Origin: Limanda limanda
Taxonomy: Eukaryota; Chordata; Actinopteri; Pleuronectiformes; Pleuronectidae
Direction of reading: 5' to 3'
DNA: 64,000 bases
Assembly (NCBI RefSeq): GCF_963576545.1
Contig: NC_083648.1
Coordinates: forward strand, 12,936,739-13,000,738
The translations under genes and the position numbers were made by a program. The first letter of the stretch is position 1. Every line of letters starts with the position of its first letter. Below, piece by piece: positions 1 through 12,600 of this stretch. The notes beneath the pieces are model-generated. The model was given only the letters and a program-made list of their open reading frames with translations. It was not told the origin of the DNA and made no database searches.

Positions 1-683
1 GTTCTGAACAGACTCATCCCACTGAGTGTCTTCCTGTCAGAGCAAAGTCATCTTCACTAATGCAGATATCAGATGTTGGTACTTTTCCAGAGAGAGAGAC
101 AATTAACCAATCACTGGTCAGATAATAAGCCCAAAGCATTAGGAACCAGAGCGGTTGCATGAAATTCGTACTTATACTACACCCACATGAAGCTGCGGAA
201 ATACCATGAAAAAATACTGAACTATCACTCTCAACAGCTGCGACAATATTCAGTCTCGGTCTTTCTGCAGATGTTGAATCATTGTAATTTACGCATTTAG
301 TTGCTGCCTCTTAACTTTTAGGAAGAAAAGAATGTTGAATTGTAAAATGCATGGGTGTCCACACACTTGTGCACTTGTGTAGCTATCTTTGTAATATCAA
401 GTAGGCTGCCTGACATGCAGCCTAATCTGCAGCTAGCTACAGCTGGACACCCGCCAGAGAACTTCAATAAACAGAAGTCCACAATATTTCTGTTTCCTGC
501 ATTGTGTAGTAAACAGAATGATTCTCTCTCTTAACAAAAAACCCCAACAAACACATTTTAATTTATGAATCGTATTTAACTGTAAAAATCTCCACCAGTT
601 TCTACCGATTCTGGCAAGGCTCACTGTATTGTAAGGTATCGATTATTTTGTGTGGTTGAACACAGTAAGAGCTGGACACTCAC

Positions 684-3600
684 TCGCAGGCTGCTCCATG
701 TGCACCATCAGAGCCTGGAGGGCGCACAGGGCCTGCAGCTCTTTCTGCTCGTCAGACAGGTACTTCTGCAGAAGACTGGCTCTCTGTTTGATCTGACTTG
801 GATCCACCCTGTACGGGTTGTCACCTGAAACAAGGAGGAACAAACAAAAATCAATCCTGATATTGTGATTTGTGTTCGGAGAGGACAGGAGAGGAGAAGT
901 CGCGCTGCAGCCGCTAAGTATTGTTGTCAGTCATACTCACATATGATGGCGGACTGGCACACTGCTGTCATCAATGCTCTTAAAAACTGGTTGGAAGTCG
1001 CCTGCGGCTCGTCCAAGTTGGCCTGAAAAACAAAACAAAAAAAACGCTCAAGAGGGGGAACCTCAACGCAGAATATGTAACTACCTTAAAGCTAAAGGTG
1101 AGAAGTGGATATGACGCAATTAAAAAAAGGCGACCAAAACGAAACGCCTACTTTGAATAAAATTGTGGATTTCTCTTGTTTGAACATTGTTGGAAACTTT
1201 CTGGATAACGCAAGTACAGGTATGTCAGCTATATGTATAACAGATTTGTTGTTTTTAGACATTTTAATAAAGAATTGTTAAACACTGTCATAAAATTCCT
1301 ATATTTGTGAAAAACCCTCTGAGAATAACATGACATCCCAGTCCCTGTCACACACCTCGACCCAGTCCCCGATGCGCTGGTTGTTGGCCTTTTCCTCGAG
1401 GAGTCTGTCCAGCTGTTTACTGAGCTCTTCTCCACTCAGGGCTTTCTTTACACCCTCTTCCACTGACGCCGTCATTTCTCCTGTGGTGAAATCCATCTTC
1501 TGAAATGCCAAAACAAAAAAGAAAGCTTAAAGATTGATCAAGTGATTGACTTCTACTACTATTGTCCGTAAGCATCACAGGCCATTTGAGGTAGTTCACC
1601 ATGTGGCCCAGCAGAGGGCCGGACATATTCCAGTCCTACTGACCTATCAGTAAACTAATGAATAAAATAGTGTACATTTTTTTTATATATATATAAATAA
1701 AACAAAGTAAATCAATACCCATCAAAAAAAGCTTCATCCTCAAACCTTTAACTCAGTATGTGTAGTGGTTTCCAGTCATTCATATTATTCTCTTTAGTAC
1801 CACACAAACCTGCTCAGTGACAAACTCGTTGACGTCCTCGTCCTTGGGCAAGAAGTCACTCCAGCTCAGCCCGTCCTCTGTCCACATGGCCCCGACCTTC
1901 TTAGGGGTCTAATAAGGAATAGAGACATTAAATCAAAAGAACGAGGGATTTCTATGTGAATGGTTAGAGGAGAAGCGTGTCAGTGTGGATGTGGAAGTCT
2001 CCAGGATTTGATCGTTGAGATATGTAGGACTTACCATTCCGTCGCAGAGCAGCTTGAGGATCTGAACCAGCAGCACAGCAGCCTTCCCCTGAGGGAGGAG
2101 AGGCTTTGAGATCTCCCTGAAGACACAAATAAAAACAAACGTTTCACATACTTTTAACTAATCGTTCTGTCGTTATATTTACTACCATTCACGCAGGTAC
2201 GAGTGACCAAACGAAAACTTGTGTTACGTTACAAGTTTATTCCTTTCTAAGGTAACTGATGGAAACTGATCTGTTTCTATGTTTGAATAAACATATCACA
2301 GAGAGTATGTGCTTCAGTGACATCCAAGGTCTAAGGTGTAATATGTATGTCCTTTAGAAAGACAGGAATATTTAACATTCATTTTGTTTACAGAATATCG
2401 ACACCAGCTATGGCTCGAATCACCAAAAGCCCTTGAATCTCATTGTCTTTCCAGGTTGACATCTTCTCCACCCTCTTCTACGTGTAAGGCTCCTCTTTTC
2501 AGCTCAAGACATTTGTATTTAATTTTGTTTGCATTTTCGCATCAGTCATACGTTGGAAATGTCATCAATCGGCTTGGAGCTCACCTGAAGAGCTGTCCCA
2601 TAGGGATGCCTCCCTCGTGGAGCAGGGGGGTGAGGAGCTCAGCCAGGTAGAGCCATATGTGAGGTATATCTATGGCCATGTCTTCGGCTGCCTCCAGGAT
2701 CTCTTCTAGCCTGCAACCCCAAAAACCAAAAAGCACTTAGTGTCGCTTTCAACACATACCATTGGTCCACAACAATGCACTTGCAGTTACAAAAGAAGAA
2801 AAAAAATGTCAGCCATTGTGAGGTTTTTCCCGTTCGGCGCTCACCCTTTGTATAACTGCGGTGTGGGCAATGTCCCTGCCTTTACAAGTTGCTGCAGCAA
2901 GTGGCCCATGCGCTCTCTAGCGATTGTGCTGCGCTCCAGCGTCGACTCCACGCCGGTCCGCACAAACACGTAGAGCAGCGAGGCACTGTCGAGCTCTACC
3001 ACACACTGCAGCGCCTCCTACAGGGTGCGGAGGAGAAGAGGAGAGACACAGGCCGTCAGAGTGGAACTTTAATTCATTTTCTGCTTAGCGTGCGCGTATT
3101 TCAATGGAATTCAGTGTCGCATGCTAGTGTATATTGTGTCCTGGTTGTACCTTCAAGTCATTAATGTGGAGGTATTCTTCAACGATGGCATTTGCCTTCT
3201 TCTCCAACTCCTCCTCAGTTAAAGTAGGTTTAGGGAGAGAAGGCGGAGGAGTGGGGGCGCTCTCACGCTTAGCTGCAGGCAAAAGTAACAGTCAAAGTTA
3301 AAGCTCAGTCGTGCGTCTTCTTTCACGGTCATTTCATCAGTATGCACAACTACAATTGAATTATATTGTATCCATTGTAAATCTTAACTTTGCCTGTCTG
3401 GGCTTTATACCTGTGAGATCTTGGCTTGGAACCCTGTCCCGACTCCCTCGGTCTCTGCTTCCCCTGTCCCGACTTCCTCGGTCTCTGCTTCCCCTGTCCC
3501 GACTTCCTCTGTCCCTGTCGTTAGTCATGCTGGCGACGCGACGCAGGGGGTCGGTCGGGGTCCGGCTGTCTCCAGCCCTTCCTCCGCGGTCCTGCGACTC

Positions 3601-6600
3601 TCTGCTGAAGCTTCTCTTTGAGATTTGGTTACTGTTGCTCCTGTCGTCACGACCTTCCCGTCCCTCGTTGCGATTAAAGCGATCCTTCTCGCCCCCGTCT
3701 CCGCCGCGATCACGACTGGAGCTTGACCTTAAGGGTTGGGAGTGAAAGAGTGAGCTATGCAGGGAAACAGTAAAGAAGACGGAGAGATTTTACAGCTTCA
3801 CATTACCTCTGAGGAGCTCTGCGATCGGAGTCGGATGCAGACACCGAAGAACCAGACTGCAGGGCAGAAAATCGGTTGGTGCTGGGAGCTGGACGAGCAG
3901 AATCTGAAAGAAGCAAAAAGGAAAGATTAACCTCTGAGCAGCTAAAGCATCGTAAACCATACAATCTTTATGAGGAACATGTTTTACCTTGCTCTCCAAT
4001 GGCTGGTTTAGCTCCAGTTCCTCCACTGCTGCCTTTGCCCCAGCTGCCGGCAAGGCTTTTGCCCCCTGGAGCCAACATTGTGAGGTTGAAGTCCAGAGCA
4101 CCGGGCTACAGAGAAAAAACATTACAACATTTACATTCCATTTACATAAACATTCACACAAGTGTCCCAAATCATCAGGGTAGACTTGAGCCAATTTTAT
4201 TCTCATCGACTCTTGATTTAACAGAAAAAGAGAAGTAGAAACCAAAACTTCAATCAAGACTTCTCCTTGTGTGGTCTTGCTGAAAAGCATCAAAATCATG
4301 TAGGTAATCGAACGAAAAGCTCAAGAACTTTACAGACAGGAGATAAAAATGTCTTATACCTTGGTGATCTTGCTAAGGCGGCTGGTGTCGATAGGTCTGT
4401 TCTTGGAGATGGGCACCGTGTTCCATCCCTCATCCTGAGGCGGGTTATTCCGGCCACCTCCTGGTGTGTGAGACCCTCGGCCCCCCCTGTCCCCTCCCCC
4501 CCTGTCCCCTCCCATCCTGCCTCCACCTCCTCCTCCACCTCCCTTGGAGATGAGCTGCTGCACTTTGATGTGTTCCCTGTGCTCCTCCATCTCCGCCTCC
4601 TTGTGAATTTGGTCAATTGTTTTAGGACCCTGTTCTCCTCGGCGAGGCACCCAGTTGCACTGTGGACCAGAGATGGACGATGGTTATCAAGCAGTATGAA
4701 ATGTTTAACACATTAAGGAGGCACAGAATAAAAAGGCACCCTTAAAATTAAGCATTGTTTGAAAACCACCGCCTTGAACCTGAGGGTTTTCCAGAGAGCT
4801 AATACAATTACAAAGAGTTAAGTTTCTCAGCATTTGAAGCAGATAGACTTGAAAAAAAGTTATCATAAGGCTTTCCTTTTAAATCATTGCCATTTCCCTA
4901 AACTCCCCACTTCCTCCTCAAACATGTTTCGTACCGACTGAGCCTTGATCAGCGGGTTAGTAGAAATCTAATCTTTCAACGTTGTTTTCATCAATGAAAA
5001 TCTGATGTTATTTTCTTTCGCATGTCTCCTCTCTTAGATCCTCAGCCATGCAGACACACAGACAAATGCTAAGAGCGCCAACAAACTGAATTTCGCCTGA
5101 TGCATTTAGCTTTTTCTGCGAGTAGTTCATTCACAGGTCTTAAAAACTATGATATCATGGGTGAGATATCGACTCTAAAGGGAGAAGCATGCAAAAGTAT
5201 CACCCAGTCTTAAAGATGTATAAATGGAAATATTGCAACAGGTCTAAATGGGTTAATATCACATTTCTTTTTGACTCAAAATCCCTGATGATCACTTCAC
5301 ACACAAAGTGAAACACAGTTCTGCTCAATCAGGAACACTTCTGAGCATTTGTCACCATCTGTACTGCTCGATACAGGCTCTTTATTTCAATATACAGTGG
5401 ATGAAATCACATTTACCTTTCTGAGGTCCAGGACGTCTTGCAGCATGAAGCGAATTCTGGATGAAGTCTTTTTCTCTTTGATGATCTTGTCCATCTGGTT
5501 AAAATACTGATCCATACGAGGCTGACAGGGACACAGAAGTGGATTTTAAGTCATGACAGTCAACTAGAACCATATATAAGGAAACAAGACATATTATTTT
5601 CATCCGTCTCCTCGGTTCTTCATCCCATCCATAAATCAGTGGCCCAGACACAAAAATAAAAGTCATCACTGGAAACAGAATGAGTTCATGCTTGACTAAC
5701 CTTGGCCTTTTCAAAGTCCAGATCTTTTCCAATAGTGGAGAACAGCCTGCAGAGACACTCCAGAGACTCTTGGTCGTGATTCTTTAGAAGTTTCACTACA
5801 CAGTCGTGCATGATGGCCTCAGTCAGCATCTTCAGCTTGAAGAGCTCGCCTATGAACTTTATGTTTCCCAGTGAGCGCCGGCGGGCCTGGTCTCTGGCAT
5901 CATTCAGCGCCACTCTCATGCGCTCACGCTCTTCATCCTGAGGGAACACACAAGCAGGTGTTTGCGTTCAGTGTTGGGGTGTAAAAAATGATCAGTTTAG
6001 TCTACATAAATGTCTGTGTTAGCTGGGACCGTGACCACGACGCATCGCATCTTACATCTTTGGAAGCCTCCATCTCTTTCTGCTTCTTCTCAAAGATCTC
6101 ATCATCATCCTGGTCCTTCTCAAACTCTTTCTGACAGCGGTTAAGCAGCAGTTTACGGAAGTTGGCAAAAGCTCCTGGCTTGTCCGAAGTGGGGACTTTC
6201 AACTGGGGGAGGAAAACAAGAGGAACAATAAGTATCTTTTGATGGATTTACATTTTTAATTTAGCCACTAATGACATGCCATGAGCAAAACCATAAAAAC
6301 GTGAATGTAGAGTGATTTAGGTTTGCTCCTTCAGTTCCTCAATACCATCATGAACATTCAGTGGCCCAGACACTTGGCACAAAACAGAAGTCATCGTGGG
6401 AGTGAGTGACACAATCACAAGATTCAGACACAATCACATGACTTACTCCCATAAGGCAGCGGCACATATTGGCGTAGGCCACAGAGAAGTTGGGCTCTGA
6501 GATGGCCTTCTCAAAGATGAGGTCAATGGTTCCTTTCAGCCTCTCCTCCGTGTCTATCGCCAGATCCGTCACCTGCTTCATCAGCTCCTGGAACTTCTGA

Positions 6601-9600
6601 GGAGTCAACTTGTTGAGGATACTGCGCAGACGCTTGAACAGCTCCCGGGTCTTGCCCTGTTCAGTGTCATCCTCTTCGGTTGGCTCTTCAACGCGGCTTC
6701 GAGTGGACTTCTTCACTGATGGCTTCCAGGCCTTCTCAGCCTTGTTGAGTTGCACGTCATCATTGAAGGACATGCTGCTGATGTTGATTTTCCTAGGTTC
6801 TTTACGCTGACCCTGCTGGGAGCGACGTGGCCCAGGAGGCTGAAAGGAGGCAAAGGGATACATATTATGAAACTTGAGTAAAAATAAACCTTATAAAAAA
6901 CCTTAAACCTTATAAAAAACAAATAAGAAAAAATTTAAAAAATGGGGACAAGAAAGAACAAATTGACTCACTGGGCCTCGTGGTCCTCCCTGTCCACCCT
7001 GTCCTCCCTGTCCTCCCACTGATCTGCTGCCAAGATTCCCCAAATATGAGGGAGTAAAATCAGGACCAACGTTAATTAGTCGAGCTGGGTCAACAGGTCG
7101 CATAGGAGTCTTGTTCACCTGGAGATACAGCAGGGAAACAAATGAGGTGTGGTCACAAACAAATACAAAACACTGTTTGGACAAATGCATCCTGAGCTTT
7201 CCTGTTTTCTTCTATATTTAGCATGATATATTTAAAAAACAAATTATGCAAAGGTCATGAATTCAGTTTAAGGAGAATACGCCCTCTTCAATTCAGTACA
7301 ATCCATATCAAGCATTTAAAGCATTCAGCATAATGGATGTTACATTTTTCAGACTGCAGTTAGAAATGCAACTGAAGCCCAGGCTGTTCAAAGCAGAATT
7401 AGGCAAAACGTCAGCTACCTTGTCCAGGACCACATCACTGATGGTGGGCAGACCCTCAGGTTTGTTCATACTGGCGCTGATGAACTGGAAGCCCAGGAGG
7501 AAATCCCTGTCGTACTGCTTCTTCTCTTCTGGGTTTATCGGTTTCCATTGTTCTGAGGGATGTGTAAATGCAGAGGATTAACAGTGATGTGGAAAACATA
7601 TTCTTGATTACATACCATTTATTTAACTTGGGAGTTAGGTACAGCTCTGTAGCATTTGTCCTGAGCCTTAACGGAGACATTTGAAGAAGCATGCACAGTG
7701 AGCCAGTGTCTCCGTATATCGCCACTGGTGCTCCACAATGCCAGTGCTTATTGTATTTTTAACCGATTCTGTTAAGACCTATAGGGCTACCTCTGCCAAG
7801 GAGATTGTCCTTGCGCCTGTCCATTTGTTTGTCAGCAAGATTACACAAACATTTCCATAAACCTGTGGCTGTAGGAACTTTTTATTCCTTATTTTAACAT
7901 TACGAGATACAGCATTTTGGACATTTTCACAATAACCCGGGGAATAATTTGTGGATCATGATGAAAAAGTTTGGCATATTTGGGGATATCTAGGAGTTTG
8001 TGAAATGTGGACCAGCGGGTAGGGATGCACCGATCCGATATTTGTATCGGTATCGGTACCGATATTGAAGAAATTTCTAGATCGGGTATCGGTGACAATG
8101 GGCCGATCCATATCGGCTGATCTATTCAGTGTAATTCTATGCTGTGCGCTGTGAGTGACGTCATACGCAAGCAACACGCCGTGCGGAGCTGACAGTGCCC
8201 GGCGCCTCTCCCCCGGTTCCCGGTGCGAGCCGAGCCGCCTCCACCGGGGCCGCGGTGCTCCCCGGAGCCGGGCTGCCGGCTGCCGGAACTTTGCCCACTC
8301 CGCCCGCCGCCGCCGCTAGCTTCCCCCGGGCGGCTGTGAACCCCGGTCCGGCTCCCGGTCCGGCTCCCGGTCCCGCTTCCGTTCAGTTTGAACGGAACCG
8401 GCGGAGCTGCAAAGTTGGTGAACTAGCCCGCGGGTGACTTAGAACTGGTGCGGACCAGGGGAATCCGACTGTTTAATTAGTATCGGTATCGGATCGGTAT
8501 CGGCCGATACTAAACCTCAGATATCGGTATCGGAGGTGAAAAAAGCGGATCGGTGCATCCCTACCAGCGGGTAAGGGGACTGTTGGGCCTTTGCTGAGGT
8601 ATCTGCTCTACTGACTGCCGTTCTACTTCTTTTTGAAACTTGAAGACCGAAACACAGCCAATGTGTAACTTTGCAGTTTTTATTTGCAAATACAATAACG
8701 AATTTAGGGTGCATGCAAACCTCAAGGTCATGATCACAATGACAAATGTACTGTAGCTGTTTTGTTGAACTATACAGAAAATGTAATTCCCTCAGACTCT
8801 TGTTCATAACTCACCTTCTTTGTACTGGTATTTCTGCTCAGTTGTCTCCGGGCTGGCTTTGGGCTTGTCAGGTACCGAGTTCTGTTTGTCCTCTTGCTCT
8901 TCCCAAGTCTCATCTACGACCTCAGCAGGAGGTTCAGCTGGGGCAACAGGGACAGGGTCGGCCGGAGTGGGCACAGGTTCAGAAGCAGGCTTGGGCTCCT
9001 GCTCCTGCAGCAAACATAACAGAAAAGACAGAATGTCACACTTAAATAGCTTTGTACTTTATGGATACAGCATAAATGTGTGACAGTGACTTTAGCACCA
9101 TAATGATTTGTACACACATCTGTGAATGCATCCAGGAGGTTTCCAATGGCCTCCTTTTTGTTGATCTCCTTCATGTTCCTCCTCTTCTTTGGCAGAGACG
9201 TAGCAGCTTCAAAGAAAGGACAAAGTGTTGACATTACAATCTAAATTATAAACATGATCTAATTCATAGACGCAAGTGAAAGTCTACTCCACCTTACCTT
9301 GCATAGTAGATTCCTCTGCAGGGCAGCTGATAGGGGCAGGAGGGACATCCTCAATTTTCTCCTTCTCCTCTTCCTCCTTCTCCTCTTCCACCTTCTCCTC
9401 TTCCACCTTCTCCTCTTCCACCTTCTCCTCCACCTCCTCTTCCTGGGTTGGTGCTGCCATTTTAGCTACAGGTGTGGATTCCTGAGATTGAGAGGCATCG
9501 GGCTTGTCAAGGGATGTAGTGTCTGAAAGCGCAACATCCTCAGACAGTTCCTCAACGTTCTGAGGAAGACCGTTGGACAGGAGAGGCTCTGCTGTTACAG

Positions 9601-12600
9601 CCGGAGTAGGTTCGGGTTCAGGTATGGGTTCAGGTTTGGGTTCAGGTACAGGTGCAGAGTTGAGGACAGCGCTCTGGGTCTGTGGAATAGCATGTTCCTG
9701 TACAGAGGGTGGAGGCTGAGACATTTCAGTGGACGCTTTTGTCACGGCTTCTTCTTTTGTCACGGCTTCTTCTTTTGTCACAGCTTCTTCTTTTGCCACT
9801 TTAACAGGGGTAACTATCGCTGCATCTTCAACTACAGGCTTCACCTTGGAACTAGCCACCTGCTCCTCTTTTTCAACTTTCTTCACTTCCTGTGTTGTCT
9901 TTTCTTCCTCCTCTGGTGCCTTCTCAGGTGGAGCTGGGGCAGCCTGTGGTTCCTCTTGTATGACAGGTGCCTCTTGTGCTGCTACTGATGCTGAAGGGCT
10001 GACAGGAGCATCGACTGTGTCACTGACTTTAGTAACGTCTTTAGTTACTGCCTCAGAAGGAGTAGTAGTTGTAATAGATGCTACTACAGGAGGGAGGGAA
10101 GAGGGAGACTGCTTGTCCTTTATCAATGGGGATGGATCCTCAGTAGCAGCTGTGGGGGCTACAGATTGTGCATCTGATTCAGCAGACACCGGCATCTGGC
10201 TGTCCACTTCCTGTTTGGCCTCCAGCACAGGCTCTGTGTCTGCTGTGGCAGGAGGTGGAGGGGTGTCAGCGCTAACAGCAGGCTCCATGTTATCATCTGG
10301 GCAATGGGACATATGGAATAAGACTCTGGTCAGTCATGAAGGAAAATGTGGAATTTGAGAAGGGAAACTTGTATTCTTGGTCCACCCAAAATGAGAAAAT
10401 GTACTCACCTTGTCTTGCCACTGTAGCGACAGGCTGTACAACTTCACCATTGGTCTGTGGAGGACTCAAATCTGCTATGGAGGCCTACAATCGCAAAACA
10501 AACAAAAAAAAAACATTCACACTGAGTTGAGGTGACAATATGTTATTGAAGTGTCCCATTATTAACCCCCATTTTTCATATTTTACCATATTTTTCTCAA
10601 CTGAGTTTGCGTTTCATGTTCACAGTTAACTGCATATAAGCATAGAGTTTACATTGATACAAAACTAAATCATCACCTGCCATTTCATCCAGTTCTTACG
10701 CCAAAACCTGCAATACATGTTTGGATCCTGTTTGTTTTTAATCATCATTTTTTTTTTTATGCTTGGGCAGCAGGATGTGGCCTACTGGACTGTTGCTACT
10801 AACTTAACTCTTTAACCTGTTAACATTTTTACAGATTTTAATCAAGATTTTATTTACCTTTTTTATGGACTATCGTCTTTTTTTGTGTGAAGCAAGTTGA
10901 GCTGCTTTTTATTCTATGAAAAGTTCTAAATAAATTAAGTTTATTATTATTATTATACACAAATATACATCATGAAAATATGCAACTACAAATCTTTAGT
11001 CAGATTTACTGCATTAATCTGTTCTTGTCTGTGGGAGCAGGTCATGTAGTGAATGTGCATGTGTCATCTCTCAAGAGATGGGAGTTGCGGTGGTGGGGTG
11101 CAGCCTCGAGAGATGATCCCGGGGGCTCTTTCTTCACCCTCTCCAGAAATGCACTCAGGTTTCTGCAGCACCACACCACGAGGACATGACCACACTCCAA
11201 ACTAGACAACTCACGAGAGCTGCAAGTTAATGCCATCGAGCCCCAAACTACAACCACAGCTCTGAACAGCACATACGTGTGTAGACTTCCTTTCTATTGT
11301 ATGTTGAATGAATCCCATGCTAGAGTTGCACTGTGTGGATTTTGGCATGGCCTCATAGTGAAGTGAAAACATGCAACCACCATTGTAAAAAATAACTGCT
11401 TGCCTACGTGTAACTAATTCCTTTCCAATGTGGGCTTTGTTCACACGAACCAACTCAAATATCCATTTTCTTACAAAATACAAATAAAGAATTATCCTAA
11501 ACTAAATCATTAAATATTTTTGTCTTTAAAACATTTTTCTTCAAATTTAGAAAAAAGTAGTATCGTCAGATAAGAAAAAAATAAGCAATCTGCCAAAGTT
11601 GTAATCTCTAAATGTTATTAGGCTCAAGTTTCATTTGATCAAACATTCAAAAGCTTTTACAGTTTTCTTTTCTTTTCATAAAATGTGATAAATCAGTACA
11701 GAATGGCTAACAGCAGTTTGTATTTTCAAAATAGGAAATACTTAACATATAATCTGTGATATAAATTTATGACACATGCATAACCCTATTTACTTAAGAA
11801 CAGATTCAAGAGAGAATGGTATTCCATGATAGTTCTTACCTGTGGGGGAGTCGGTGTGGTGGTGGACCTTCCACCTGACATTATCTCCTCTGTGATATCA
11901 CGCCCGCCCTGGTTGGGGTCTCGTATTCTTATCTATCAGAAGAAATGGCAAATATTGGTCAAGTATCTTACAATAAATTACAACCAGTTTACAATGATCC
12001 TGCCAGCCCTCATCTACAGCTGCCACCCATCATAATAATTACTGCTGTTATTTGGAGGTAAAAGGGAAAGTTCCACACGGAACAGACAATACAGACACTC
12101 GCTATACAATTTTTTTTTGAACGCAGACAAGAGATGTGCGGCCCCTTTGTTGTAACACACTACCGGTTTGCGTTCCCTCTTTAGTGGGCCTTGTGCCTGT
12201 GCCTGTGCCGGCGGCTGCTGCTGCTGCTGAGGAGGCGGGGCTTGTTGCTGTTGCTGGGGCGGGTTGATCATGACCGGTGCGGCCTGGACAGCCGGAGAGT
12301 ACTGTGGCTGAGCAGGATAATATGCTCCTGCTGGAAGGTTAGAATGAAACAAAAAAACATAACTGTAACATAAACTCAAGAGCATTTTCACATTCAAACG
12401 ATCCAAGAGTTCCATGATTCTTTGCTCCCTTGGTTATGTAAAAAACAAATTATGTGTGTAATTGTTGTAAAAAGGACTTCAAGGTGCAACTATACACACA
12501 CTTTTGCTTGTTGTTTAATGTGTCTCTACAGGTGGAGGTATTAATAATATTGAGACGTTAACACCCGTACACACAATAACAACCCACATTTTGCCCCTAC

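Noticed and set aside
1..640. Last W2 exon of eif4g1
   Set aside because: The expected terminal residues (an FFDALYDED-like block and an acidic end) do not appear in any minus frame here, so the gene is taken to continue past the left edge.
8195..8437. Pro/Ala-rich plus-strand open frame
   Set aside because: It lies wholly in the GC-rich core of the hAT MITE and lacks any recognisable domain.
9692..10358. Long plus-strand open frames (Phe/Cys- and Thr/Ser-rich)
   Set aside because: They are antisense shadows of the repetitive 999-nt eif4g1 exon.
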